DNA of 64,000 nucleotides, from assembly GCA_030386875.1 (NCBI GenBank), contig CM059558.1, forward strand, positions 3,853,501 through 3,917,500. Reading direction: 5' to 3'. Positions 26,072 through 37,850 of this stretch are shown here, piece after piece. Source of the stretch: Morinoia aosen (lineage: Eukaryota > Arthropoda > Malacostraca > Amphipoda > Talitridae). The translations under genes and the position numbers were made by a program. Each line of letters begins with the position of its first letter. The stretch's first letter is position 1. The notes under the pieces are model-generated. The model did no database searches. It was not told the origin of the DNA and worked only from the letters and a program-made list of their open reading frames with translations.

Positions 26072-26432
26072 CTTTAAACCCTCTGAGAGGTAATTTACTT
26101 CCTTGTTTCATCATTTGAAGAAACTTTAAATGCAGCTCACTAACGATCAATGAATTTCCATCGTATTTGAATACGAAGCAATGGAAATCTATAAAAAAAG
26201 TTAAAAAGCATTTAATGACACATTCCCGGCAAGGAACTTGCCATATAAAAAGACTGTGTTTACCACTGTTAGAAAATTAGGGAAAAAATTAAATGCTCTT
26301 CTAACTTTTTCATTGCTTTTCGATGCTTCATATTCCTATACAATGAAAATCCTTTGATCGTTAGTGAGCTGCATTTTAAGTGCCTTTAAATGATAAAATA
26401 AGTAAATGAAAAACCTCTCAGAGGGTTTAAAG
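26072..26432. mobile_element. 361-bp palindromic MITE-like element
   Basis: The outer 19 bp are a perfect inverted pair, CTTTAAACCCTCTGAGAGG at 26072-26090 and its complement at 26414-26432. Imperfect complementarity continues inward for about 165 bp per arm, including the shared GCAGCTCACTAACGATCAA. TTTAAA at both ends would fit a TTAA target, but the boundary cannot be fixed because it lies within the palindrome. Confidence 0.6.
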
Positions 26433-27480
26433 ACTTGGTGGTATGTAGGATACATCATTGTGAAATTATTTTTAACAGTAGGCATTGAGAAATAAAAACG
26501 ATCACCAGGGTTGTTTTTAAAACTTTCATTTGAAAAATTAGTTTTTCTACCTCTTTCAGTAAATCCATCACTGTTAAGTGGTTATTAAACGATTTTCAAA
26601 AACTTAAATTATTCGAAAGAGAAACTAAATTTGCTACATTGTGAAAAAAAGACATTTCAAATGTGTTATTTTATTGCGGAGATATAATCAATCAAAAAGT
26701 CTGGCACATTTTCGTGGGACACCCGGTATAGCTGGTATAAGTAATGCCATGGAGGGTTCATAGTCTTTGTTTTTATTTGAAAGCCTTAATTATAGTAGAA
26801 TTTATTTTTTTAATTTCTCTTATAACAAGTCAATGAGTACAAAGAAAATTGGAAATGTTTGAATAATAGAATTATTCACTGCATCTTAGCCTGGCTGTTA
26901 GCCTACTTTCTTCACTCCTGAAAAAATATATCAATATGCAAGTTGCTCTGAGATCATCGGTTGATGTTTCATTCACAATGCATGTGCGCCTTTATGAATT
27001 AACAGCCTTGTGACAAATATGAGTATAATACTTGTATATATGTCACTAAAACACGCCACAAAGAGTGGTGGAGGCTGCCATGAAACCCTACAAATACTGA
27101 GATGTCATTCCTTTCGCCACTAATTAATTTCTGTACCAGCTGATAAATTACTGCAAAGCAAGTCGCAAAACATTTGCATGAGTGTTCATAAAATAACCAT
27201 GCATGGAATCAAGGATTAGTGAGGGATGAGAATGGCATTTTGGGGGGACGTGTTCTACACGTTTGATTGCAAACAGGTAATCTCCTACAAGACATGACCA
27301 TGCAGCGGCACCGTCACAACGAAGCAATCAACTAACTTTGATAACCACATGGAAACGGTGTATAATACACGTCAGTAGAATTCATGGTAAGTCAGCTTGA
27401 TTCATAGATGGAACCCATGCGTAATTACCACATGGATCTTAGCTGGCAGAAGCGAGGGATAACCACGAGGCGTGTGGTTT

Positions 27481-27790
27481 CCATGTAGAACCCACACCCT
27501 CGACACGTGTCCTAACCATGTGGGTACCAGGTGGGGCCACTTTCCAAAAGTCCATGTGGTTTCCACATAGCATGAGCAGATAGAACCCATATGTCAAACA
27601 TCTACAATCCATGTCGTAACCATGTGGTTTCCATGTAGAACCCACTTCCTCGACACGTGTCCTAACCATGTGGGTACCAGGTGGGGCCACTTTCCAAAAG
27701 TCCATGTGCTTTCCGCATAGCATAGGCACGTAGAACCCATATGGCAAACATGGACAATCCATGTCGTAACCATGTGGCTTCCATGTGACC
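27481..27790. repeat. 150-bp tandem repeat, two units plus a partial
   Basis: CCATGTAGAACCCAC starts at 27481 and 27631, and CCATGTGACC begins a third partial unit at 27781: an exact 150-bp period. Because 150 is a multiple of three, minus-strand ORFs run through it (repeated DFWKVAPPGTHMVRTRVE); these are artefacts. Confidence 0.8.
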
Positions 27791-28302
27791 TTGTATATAG
27801 GGGGCCGTCGCAGTTAAAGTGTCAACACTTTCGTTGCAGGCGGATAAACTGAAGTTCGATATTCAATTCTAACCAAAGTCAGTTTCAGTGCACAATATTT
27901 AAACACACCAACAATACACGGATTGTGCCTTCGTTTCGTTTCGATTAAGTACGCATGGAAATTTAGAGTGTGGTCACCGGGATTCTTAGCCGCGTTACGA
28001 AAATCTCAGTGACCAGAGGTGCGTCAGGCGGCAGTTGACGCGTTTCCTGCGAAGGGACCCACCGATGGTCACTGAAGGGATTTTTATAACGCTGCTCACC
28101 GACCTACAATCACAAACTCAATTTTCATAAATCCATAAAGCTAAATGAAGGCAAGATCCAGTTAAAGTTTGCTTTTTGCTTTTTCCAAAATTGCTCCCTA
28201 AAACTGACTTTACGGTTGAATTGAACATTGAACTTTAGTTTAACCCATCGCAGGAAACGCGTTAAGTATTTTATTGTGCTGTATACTATTGTATAAACTA
28301 AG

Positions 28303-30623
28303 CTTATCACAAATGGTCAAAGAACCGACTCGCATCACTAAAGTCTCTGCAACTCTCCTCGATATAGCAATCACAAATAATCCCACTGCAATACTTAGTA
28401 CAGCAATATCACCTTCTATTTCCGATCACCACTCTATAGAATGTGAAATTAATATTGCAAAGGAAAGACAAAAATACCACTTAATGACCTATCGCTCGAA
28501 AAGGCACTATTCAGCAGAACTATTTCAAGAAAAACTTCTCGATAGGTCCACCGAATTCCAGAAAATGATGCAAACTGACGATGTTGACATTCAAGTGTCA
28601 ATCTTCAACGAGAACTTCACAGCAGCTCTCGACGAATGTGCACCTTACGTTACCAAAAAAACCAAGCCAAAACGAACTGCTTGGATTACTGACGGAGTGA
28701 AAGATATGAGCAGAATAAAGAAAGCTAACTTGCGAGAGTACAAAAAAATAGATCAAACAGTACCTTATACAAGAGATATAAAGAACATGAGAAAATTCTT
28801 CGAAAGAAAATCACTGAAGCGAAACAAACTCACTTCCACCAGGCACTGATAACGGCTAAAAATAACCCGAAACGAACTTGGGAAATCATTGGTGAGGTAG
28901 CCCCATATAAAAATCTAGATCGCAAAAGTAAATTAGAAAATCCCTTGGCAACAGCCACAGATTTCAATACATTCTTTACAAAAGTAGGGGCTCAAGTTTT
29001 CAGTGAGGTGTGTACCAATCCAGATGAAACGGCAATTGAAAATTCATGCCCCACTGCACCCTCGAGGACTGATGTCAAGTGGAGACCACGCCCTGTCGAT
29101 TTACCGGAGTTACAAAATATCTTGTACTCACTAAAAAACACAAAGGCAATTGGACATGATGGTATCAGTCTTCAATATATCAAAGACAGTTTCCCTGTTA
29201 CAGCACCATGGATTCGTCTGATAATACATCAATAGCAACCAACATGTTTCCAAACCAATGGAAACACTCCATTATTAGACCGTTGCATAAAAGTGGTGAC
29301 CTAAATACAGCATCAAACTACAGACCCATCAGTATTTTGCCTGTCATGTCAAAACTATTAGAGAAAGTGGTGACGAATCAACTGTCTTTTCACCTGGAAG
29401 AGTCAAATCTACTCCACCAAAATCAATATGCCTATAGAAAAAATACTAGCACTCAAGACGCTCTGCTCAATATCTCTGAAAAAATATACAGTGACATCGA
29501 TCAAAAGAATGTAACACTCTTGCTGCTACTCGATCTCTCTAAGGCGTTCGATAGCGTCGAACATGATAGACTTCTACGTAAAATACTGAACTTGGGAATA
29601 GACACGCAATGGTTTGAAAGTTACTTGTCAAATCGATCTCATGCAGTCCGCATAGAAAACAAATTGTCCCCATTCATTCAAAACAATTTTGGTGTTCCCC
29701 AAGGATCCATTCTTGGTCCGCTACTGTTTTCTATTTTCATTAATGATTTCCCTCCAATGCCTTCTAACACACGGATCTCGATGTATGCAGATGATGTTCA
29801 AATTGCAATAACAAGTTCTGTATCGGAAATACCACAGACGCAAATTGAAGCCGAAACTTTACTGACTAGCCTGAAATCATGGTACGACCGAAATGGTCTT
29901 AAATTAAATGCTAATAAAACACAATGCATTATTTTTGGATCCAAAGATGCAATTAAAAAAACCTCAGATCTTACTCTTGAAGTTGGAAATGATAAAATAA
30001 ATGCATCAGAAAAAGTTAAAAATCTAGGGATCTGGTTCGATAGAAATATGTCCTTCAAATCTCACGTTGAGACTACTTGCAACAAAATCTACGGAACTTT
30101 AATGTTTTTTCATCGTATAAAAAGTATGCTAGACGAAAAATCCAGATTATTAGCAATTCAGTCCCTTGTGTTATCGCGCATTGACTACTGCAGCCTAGTA
30201 TGGGGAGACTTACCTAAATACCTTCAAAGGGACTTACAAAAGTGCATGAATTTTGCAGCGAAGGTGGTATGCAACGGTAATTTCAAAAGAAGTGACCACA
30301 TAACCCCTCTCCTCAATAAACTCGGCTGGATTCCTATCCAAGAAAGGCTCCTCATGCAGAAGGCCCAATACGTATTCTCCTCGTTATATCTTCCTCAGAG
30401 CAATGCTGAGATAGTGTGTTTCCATCCACCCACTGTAACCAATCAAAAACCAAATAGAAACAATAATGTCTTAGTCAACTATCGTTCATCTCACTTAGGG
30501 CAGAAGGCTCTGTCCATATCAGGCGCTTTACTGTGGAACAAACTTCCCCTGAGTATTAAAGTCCCTCAAAGACCGAGAGAATTTAAAGCCAAAATAACTC
30601 GTCATCTAGTGTCTCAAGAATAA
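28303..30623 (+). pseudogene. LINE ORF2, 5'-truncated, RT domain nearly intact
   Basis: Begins inside the endonuclease (EPTRITKVSATLLDIAIT, then SISDHHSIECEI with the catalytic His). Frameshifts lie near 28845 and 29215. From 29208 a 471-residue frame stays open and holds RT motifs: NYRPISILPVMSKLLEKV, LLDLSKAFDSVEHDR, GVPQGSILGPLLFSIFIND and the catalytic YADD. It ends in a typical LINE C-terminus (GALLWNKLPLSIK...LVSQE-stop). CR1/Jockey-like type, distinct from the minus-strand LINE at 15.5-20.8 kb. Missing ORF1 and most of the nuclease make it non-autonomous. Confidence 0.9.
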
Positions 30624-30719
30624 TTCTTAGTTACAGAACACACAAAATATGTACTGTCGAATCTCATTTGCCTGGTATCTCCATTGCTCAATAACCTCCC
30701 TCGCTTATTGTTTTATAAT

Positions 30720-31790
30720 ACAAGATATCACAAAACAGTTTTAGAGTATGCGTAGGTAGTGTGATTTGATCGCCTATACGCTGCCGTTTGCAAACATGCT
30801 TACTTGAATATGTGTGTACGTATATAGGTGTATGTGGGCATATGGGTGTGCATATGTGCACGTACACCTGTGTGCACTAGAGTAGATAAACCAGTCGAAG
30901 GTTGCATTTTATGTCATTCCTCTCCATTTCTGTGCAAGCATCAAACTAGACCGTCATGGTACCTACGTGTGTGTGTGTGTGTTTATCAATTGCAGACATT
31001 CTGCACCATATTACAAAGATAATGTGATTTTCTTTCTAATATGAAATTGTAAAGCAACCATGTAAAAAAAGCAATAAATTCGTTGTGTGATCACCCATTT
31101 ATACTGCAGTATTACGCTTATAGTTATATGCTTATAATAATGTGATACCTATGTCTGTTTATCAATTGCCGACAATTTGCGCCATATTTCAAAGATAATG
31201 TGATTTTTTTTTCTCTAATATGAAACCTTTATAGGACATTAATGTTTTCTTTCTTATTCACGTCCCACAATCGTTTTCATGTTTCAGACTTAGGTAGACT
31301 GTTTTGCGCCACTATTTGTAGTACGAAATTTTATAAAATTCATGCGATAATAAAAGATATTTTCTCCGTTTCCCTCGATTGGAATTTCTGGTTTATACCG
31401 ACTGGTTTACGCTGATATTCGCGCACATGCTTACTTGTAGATATCTGTACGTGTGCACGCTGTGCGTATGACACTAAATAGAATGCGTATGTATTGCCTC
31501 TATGCATAGAAATGCATTTGTGTATCCTTACGAGTTTGGTGTTATTATGTGCGTGCATGTGTATATGTATATATTTGCGTGTATATGTGCACACATGTGT
31601 GTACTGGACTGACAACTAGCATTTTACTAGAGATAATGGTCTTTTTTCTGTTCACTCTCAACTTGTAACATTACCTAACTCGTCATCTCTTTATTATTGT
31701 AAAGCATTCATGTAAAAACTATACATTTGTTGTGCGATCATCCACTTTTTGTTTAAATAAAATGCTTATCAACTAATGACCGCTATGTGA
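30720..31790. repeat. Diverged direct repeats, GT/TA-rich
   Basis: Several blocks recur in the same direction: GTTTATCAATTGC with GATAATGTGATTT at 30983 and 31154; ATTGTAAAGCA..CATGTAAA at 31046 and 31698; CATGCTTACTTG at about 30796 and 31425. Together they suggest an old duplication about 0.65 kb apart. No coding. Confidence 0.55.
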
Positions 31791-31839
31791 AAATTGTTGG
31801 ATTAGAAATAAAAAACTTATTATCTTCTTGGTCCTCATG

Positions 31840-31955
31840 CTTATGTGTACGTGTATACATGTATATGTATGTGTGTATATGTACATGTATATATATGTAT
31901 GAATATATATATGTGTGTGTATATGTATACGGATGTATATTTAAATATATATATT
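31840..31955. repeat. TG/TA microsatellite tract
   Basis: Degenerate alternating purine-pyrimidine run (TGTATATG and related). ORFs on both strands here (repeated YI, HT and VY residues) are artefacts. Confidence 0.8.
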
Positions 31956-32089
31956 TTTTTTCATGCTTCCTCAAAATGACACTTTTGAACATTGGCCGAA
32001 ACAAGCGATTCATGTATTATTTCCTGGCATCAAGAATTGCGAAGTTTTATGTCATGTACATGTAAACTGTCAAAAGTGTTTTCACCTCA

Positions 32090-32300
32090 CAATGAAAATG
32101 CATCGTCCATGAAATTGTGTTGTCTCTTATAATTATCATTACATGCATTATCAAATGTAGATTAAGCAAGATTAGGAGTACATTGCCCTCAATCATTTAT
32201 TTTCGACTAGTGACACGAGTTTTACAATACTCGTGTGTGTGTATCATCTAAGTGTATTAATTTTAAGAGATTTTAAAAACCAATGATGGTACTTTTGTAC
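32090..32300. repeat. Repeat family A, copy 3
   Basis: GCATCGTCC, ATTATCAAATGTAGATTAAG, CCCTCAATCATTT, then hairpin ACACGAGT...ACTCGTGT (32213-32236). It sits at the 3' end of the left-arm insertion. Confidence 0.55.
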
Positions 32301-32792
32301 CATCTATATTGGAAATATACTGATCAGAAGACGGTTTCTCAACAGCTGCCCGCCACAAGCCTTTAGCTCTGCAGAGCTTTAACACTTTTTCTTTCACTGA
32401 AAATTTCAGCGAGCGGAAATGTCTTCAGGCGTAAACCCTTTCGTTCCCGACAGGACCTCCAGTTCTCGTTGAGCATTGAGGGAATTTGCCCTCTCTTCAG
32501 AACTTCAGTTCCATTCACGGTATTCTTTACAATTAAATTATTCTTTCGTAAGTAGGAGTGGCAAGGAATCAATTAATAATGTAATAAAACATATCAATCG
32601 ACAACACCAACAAAAGTTATCTATTTCTTATGCTGGGAATGAAAAGGTAAAGTAAGCAGGGATTTGCAATCAACTCAACTCAAAATGTTGAGGGAATTCC
32701 TGCTTTTTTTAAAAAAAATGAAGTGTTAAAGGTGAAAAACAAACCTGAATTTCTAACCATAGAGCACTCGCTCGTGTTGTGGTAGACCCCAG

Positions 32793-33020
32793 TTTCTCTA
32801 TACCTGTGTCTAGTTGTTAGGGTTTGTTCCATGTTTACATTCCTAGAGTCAATTTCTCTTTACTTGTGTCTAGTTGTTAGGGTTTGTTCCTTGTTTACGT
32901 TCCTAGAGTCAATTTCTTTTTACTTGTGTCTAGTTGTTAGGGTTTGTTCCATGTTTACATTCCTAGAGTCAATTTCTCTTTACTTGTGTCTAGTTGTTAG
33001 GGTTCGTTCCATGTTAAATT
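32793..33020. repeat. 60-bp minisatellite in the left arm, ~4 units
   Basis: Exact 60-bp period (units align at 32821, 32881 and 32941) with very few differences. The unit includes TTCCATGTTTACATTCCTAG and CTTTACTTGTGTCTAG. The first half of the unit is homologous to the 30-bp unit at the matching place of the right arm. Confidence 0.92.
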
Positions 33021-33429
33021 AGACAATTTTGTCGATATTTCATCGACTGACATCGGTTTCATTGTGACCAACGCATTATTACTGCACTTTTTCAAATAAT
33101 CACTTGGTTCAAGGGTAACTATAAGGCCGGTGACACACCTGGCGTTTTCTTTCCGATCGGATTTTTTACCGTCGCCGCCGTACCATGCAGTAGTGGCGCG
33201 TAGGATTACATTGTTTCGGACACACTGAGCGGAAAAATGGTCGAGCGGATAATTTGACGCCGACGGCAGCAATGCAGCCGCCCACTGCCACTACAATCGA
33301 CGGTTTTTCAATCGCCTTGACAGAAGTGGTGGCATACGTGGCTCAATGCGCGGTTACACACTTGTCGTCCAGTCTGACGCCCACCGCTCTAATGTATGTA
33401 TTGAACGCTCTGCATTGGTGTGCTTTACC

Positions 33430-33621
33430 ATGGCCGAAGAGGTTGCAATTGACAATGAATTACTAATTCACTTTGTACAAGAAAGGCCTGAGCTCTGGGA
33501 CAAAACTTTGGACACTTTTAAAGATAGGAATACAACAAGGAATGCATGGCATGAAGTTTGTCTACAACTTAAAAATAATTTTGATAAACTGGAAGACAGC
33601 AAAAAGAATGACTTCGGTTAG
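33430..33621 (+). pseudogene. MADF-domain protein fragment of Harbinger element
   Basis: Starts MAEEVAIDNELLIHFVQ and continues with ERPELWDKTLDTFKD and AWHEVCLQLKN, the conserved tryptophans of the MADF (Myb/SANT-like) fold. In PIF/Harbinger elements this companion protein binds DNA and helps recruit the nuclease. Only the first 63 residues are present. The ORF stops at TTCG|GTTAGT, which could also be a splice donor to an exon lost in the internal deletion. Start chosen at the ATG nearest the domain; an upstream in-frame ATG (33346) adds sequence unlike MADF. Confidence 0.8.
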
Positions 33622-34133
33622 TATAAATAATGAATCCCTCGTGTTTGGTGACCCGTGGAAAATTCATTTTAAATTACTTTTTCTAATGTATTTATATCCA
33701 TAAAATCTGAAAATAACAATCTGTTTTTGTTAATTAGTTAATTGAAATTCATTTTAAATTTGTTAATTTAAACTTTATTTTTAATATTTAGGAAAAAATT
33801 AAAATATAGTAGTTATTTAAAATAAAATGGATTTGAAATATATTTTTTCCCGGGTCACCGAACACGGAAGATGCCAAATAATATCATATATTTATTTCAT
33901 GCTACTGAAATCATTTAAATAGCATTCCAAGTAACAATTAATAGGCTTTCAAAACGAATTTTCAATATAATTTATTTGTTTGACATTTTTAAATTTTGAA
34001 TGAACATAATACCTGTTATATGCATAATTCTAATAGTCAGTGAGATTAAAGGTTTTTTATACTAAACAGTATCATATGTGTTCACAGTTTATGTAGTTAT
34101 GCTTATATTTTCTGCTTTCTCCTAAATGGGTCA

Positions 34134-34388
34134 TCAGATCTTTGACATTTGCCAGGGAACGCAACCAACGCTTGACACGAAGTACTTGTAGAGAATGTTT
34201 CTCACGTTGTTGGCTTTCAAACCTCCTCTTGTATTGTACGGTACTTGGATGTTTTCAAGTCCCGACATTGACAATGTATCCTCAACTACGTACACATCTC
34301 TATCTCCAACATAATTATGAAGCACTATACAGACCTTGACAATATCAACACACCTGTATTCAACCTGGACAATAATACAGGCCTCCAC
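34134..34388 (-). pseudogene. Harbinger nuclease C-terminal fragment
   Basis: Contains VKVCIVLHNYVGDRD, then RGGLKANNVRNILYKYF and a C-terminal GCVPWQMSKI, the tail of the HARBI1-type DDE nuclease family. The catalytic DDE residues lie upstream in that family and are absent here. It is convergent with the MADF fragment and occupies the right end of the same TIR element. Confidence 0.82.
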
Positions 34389-34855
34389 CGGTTGAATACA
34401 ATTCTTCAGTTTAGTATTTTCCGTTGTACATGATTTTTCAGCAGGTTGTGAAGTTCGTCGGATGATGAGATTGACATTCTAAAATAATTGAAAAACTTTT
34501 CTTCATTGTTTAACTCAGGAAACAAAGTTTAGGAGGCTCCAACTTCCTCTCTCCTCTGATTAATCGGATAAACCCAAATCAGTCTATTTTTTCCTCTTTC
34601 TCTGTAATCGGTGACGATATAGCAATAATGCAAGAAGTTGTTCTCGATTCATGTTGCACAGCACTTGTTTGTTACACGGAGGTCAGTGATCAAAGAGTGC
34701 CGTCGGTGCGCGACGGACATTTTACCGCCCAGTGTGTAAGCACTACATTATGTTAGAGCGGCGACGGTAAAAATTCCGATCGGAAACAAAACGCCAAGTG
34801 TGTCACCGGCCTAACAGCACAATTATTGTACGATGTATGCAATGGATCATATAGG

Positions 34856-35075
34856 TTACTTAGACGGGTAGTGACTGACCGTCAACGATTGTACGAACAA
34901 GCGTTGACGTTGTCAAAAATTTACGCTTTTGAAAATTTTACGACTGACTTTAAAATTTTATTACTGATGTCAAATCTTACGACTGATTTCAAATCTTACG
35001 TATTTCCTCAACTATGTCAAATCTTATTACTGAGGTCATATCTTACGGTTGATGTCAAATCTTACGACAAATCTT
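34856..35075. repeat. Diverged short tandem units, left arm
   Basis: Recurrent CTTACG/TATTACTGAnGTCAAAT units of about 19-22 bp after GTGACTGACCGTCAACGA. This is the counterpart of the 19-bp array at 40600-40700 in the right arm. Confidence 0.6.
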
Positions 35076-37014
35076 AGAGTGCACAAATAAACAAACGCAC
35101 AAAATCATAATTCCATTCCTGACTGCTGCCCTGTACGCAGGCAAAACAGCTGCGGAATTTCTATTGGCACCGAGTTTTACTTCTCATCGCGTTGATTTCA
35201 ACTCGTCCACTTCCTAATTACAAACGTACTCTTTGGTTATGCGCCCTGAACACGAACCTAGATCCGGAGTGCGTCACTTCATCTAGTCCTCGTAGGATAA
35301 GAACTCGAATCTACAATATTGCTAAGTGCTCATAACATTCCTCATAGGGCGCCCAAATTGCGCCTGCAAAATATTAACAAGTACAAATTAATACATGTAG
35401 TTTTTGTATCGTCTAAGCTATCTCAAGTGAACGACCCATTTTTACTGCACATATGTAATATTGCTAAATTTTAGGGTCACTATAACAGCATGATTTTACG
35501 TTATATGTATCTGTTACTCTGAGCCTCTCTTTCTGCACCAAAGATGTTCAAAAAGAAGAAAGATGAAGGCACCAATAAGATTGGAATTAGAGGAACGTGG
35601 AATTCATACATAAGGTGTTTCCCGCACAGGATCCCGTGCGCACAGAAACAGTAAGTGGAAAAGGAAGTTTACGAAACAGGGTAGAAGTTGAAGAAGAAAG
35701 TCAGAGCTGGAAACCAGGACAGCAGCGAAGCGAAAAAAATCTCCATGCACTAGCAAAATGAAGTTGCAAAATTGAATAGCGACAAAATGTTGTTATAATA
35801 TTTGACTCAAAGTTTCCAAAGGCGTTGAAATTTTTTGACAATCTCATTGCTTGGTCGTAACTTCGTTGACGGTCAGTCATTACCCGTCGTTGACGGTCAG
35901 TTGTTACTCGTCCTAGTGAAATTAAAATTGCCCGTGATTAACTGTAAACGGTATCTTCAGTAGCACTGCAAGAATTAGCCCTGCTAAGGGTGATATGTAT
36001 GGTCCCTTGCTGAGAGGTAAGAGTTTTCCTTTTGTTGAAACAATTTGATTTTTTTGTAATGAATCATATTTTCTCAGTGCCTGCTGTCCTGGTTTCCATC
36101 AGCTACTACTTTCTCCATTAAATTTATCTTGTTTCATAAGTGTCCTTTTTCAACTTGCTTCTTCTGTCCGCACGGGATCCTGTGCGGGAACGCCCTTTAT
36201 GCATAGAATATACGTTCCCCTACCTCCAAACTTAATAGTAACTTCATCTTTATTTTCTTTGAACTTCTCTTCTTTTACCCATGATATAGGTAATGTTGTG
36301 CACAAATGCAGTAAGATTAAGCCCTGCTCAAAGAATTTAAATTTTTTTATAGCTCATGTCGACTGTTGCAAAAAATACGTTAAAATTATGACATGGCGAT
36401 CGAGCACGACTTGTCCGTGACACGCAGGGGAAGTGCTCTAAACCAGTACGGTCGTCCGAAACACACCGAGAGTAAAGAGTCTGATCAAATGTTACGTACA
36501 GGTACGAAAGGTATGCGTGGGGTGCATAATACCAGAGTGCTTTGCTAGTTATGACTCTAGGAATGTAAATATGAGACTTACTGAATGAGGCATGCAACAA
36601 ACTTGTATCTCACGTGTTGCGCCAATAACCTCGTTAAATATTCAAGTGCAAATTTACACTTAGAGTTCCGAGTGAATTTCCCGAAGATCATTAATTATCC
36701 CTGCCAAACTACAGAGCGAACGCGTTTTACTTCTAGATCATCAATGTGAGCTCATTGATACAACTTCCTAGTTTAATTGGTTGGAATGATCGCTATAAAT
36801 AAATGAGATTTGTATTACTGTTCGCGATGTAAAGCATGGCTATTTAGTGAAGTGGAATATTTGGACGTACAAAATAGGACTCTCACGAAGGAAATGGATC
36901 AGAATAAGCTACTTATGTGTCGTAGACTACAAGTTTCACTAGTACGGTCGCTTGCTAGTTAAGCCAACAGAACCTCTTTTGGCGGCACTCGGCCAGACTC
37001 CGTGACATGGCTTG

Positions 37015-37130
37015 CACCCCAACACTCCCCCCCACACCCCAAACTTTTCCCCGCACCTCCCACACTTCCCTCCCGCACCCACAGTCCCCCCGCACCCCTA
37101 CACACTCCCAACCAAACCCAACACGAAGAA
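37015..37130. repeat. C-rich low-complexity tract
   Basis: Dense runs of 3-7 cytosines separated by CACAC and CCGCAC. The minus strand could form G-quadruplexes; ORFs here (TPTLPPTPQ on plus; Gly-rich on minus) are composition artefacts. Confidence 0.75.
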
Positions 37131-37744
37131 CCGCCGAACGTCAAACGAAGTTAACAGAGAATGTACCAGGATACGTAAGTAAACTTCTATGTCGGATTAT
37201 ATATGAAGAACTTTGAAGGTAAAAAGGTAAGAATGTCGTGTTTCTGCGAGGTTAATGTGGGAAGCGTCGGTCGGAGATGCTGCACGGCGCGGGGTCAGGC
37301 AAGACAGAGCAAGACGAAGATCAGAGGCAGCGGGACGGGCGCAGGAGCGGCCTTGGCTTCCGGTAATGAAGTTCACTCGCAACCGCAAGTGCAAATTTGC
37401 ATTTAACCATTTATTTACCACAAGCGATCCAGTAGACTGTTTCTCATTTAAGTCAAGTACAATGGACACATTGTGGGCCCGAATAAGTTCAATGACGCCT
37501 AGGCATTCTATCATCAACGCTATTCAAAGGTTTTTAATTCCTTGAGTATTTAGCAAGGATATTGGCTCAATACTCGAGAAGTAGATAAGTAACGTGAAGT
37601 GTATTCCTGCACTTAGTTTCCTACAGGCATACAACACAAACCTACTACACGATTATACAACTACGCACCATTTGCCACAAGGGCTTTCGTACACAGGATT
37701 TATATTCGAGCAGTGAAACTTCTGGCGTCATTCGTCGTATGATT

Positions 37745-37850
37745 TTTTGGTCAACCTGTTCCCGGTGATTTCTCCCCGTTGTGAAAAGGAGAAAATCAGC
37801 TACAATTCCCCACTCTACCCAGGTGTCGGTAATGGGTACCAAAATATTGG
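37745..37850 (+). mobile_element. SINE fragment
   Basis: TACCCAGGTGTCGGTAATGG and flanking sequence match the body of the SINE at 3120-3432 (complement strand there), without the tRNA-like head. Confidence 0.65.

Larger units (their letters stand above)
28276..32321 (+). mobile_element. ~4-kb insertion in the left arm, carrying a truncated LINE
   Basis: The right arm reads continuously across this point (complement of TATTGTGCTGATCAGAAG), while the left arm has TATTGTGCTG up to 28276 and resumes CTGATCAGAAG at about 32322. The gap holds LINE ORF2 (28303-30623) and 1.7 kb of AT/GT-rich repetitive DNA. CTG occurs at both edges, but a target duplication is not proven; more than one insertion may be nested here. 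Confidence 0.7.
33125..34811. mobile_element. PIF/Harbinger transposon, internally deleted, 1687 bp
   Basis: TIRs begin GGCCGGTGACACAC and stay recognisable for about 55 bp (sharing TTCCGATCGGA and TTACCGTCGCCGC). TAA target duplications sit at 33122-33124 and 34812-34814, the 3-bp size usual for PIF/Harbinger. It carries the two expected gene remnants on opposite strands: a MADF-domain protein (+) and a nuclease C-terminus (-). The matching site in the right arm is empty (ACCTATAACAG in complement), which confirms the boundaries. Confidence 0.93.

Noticed and set aside
27402..27762. Duplicated-domain protein on minus strand
   Set aside because: Due to a 150-bp DNA tandem repeat whose length is a multiple of three.
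31783..32065. ORFs of YI/HT and VY repeats
   Set aside because: TG/TA microsatellite translation, open on both strands.
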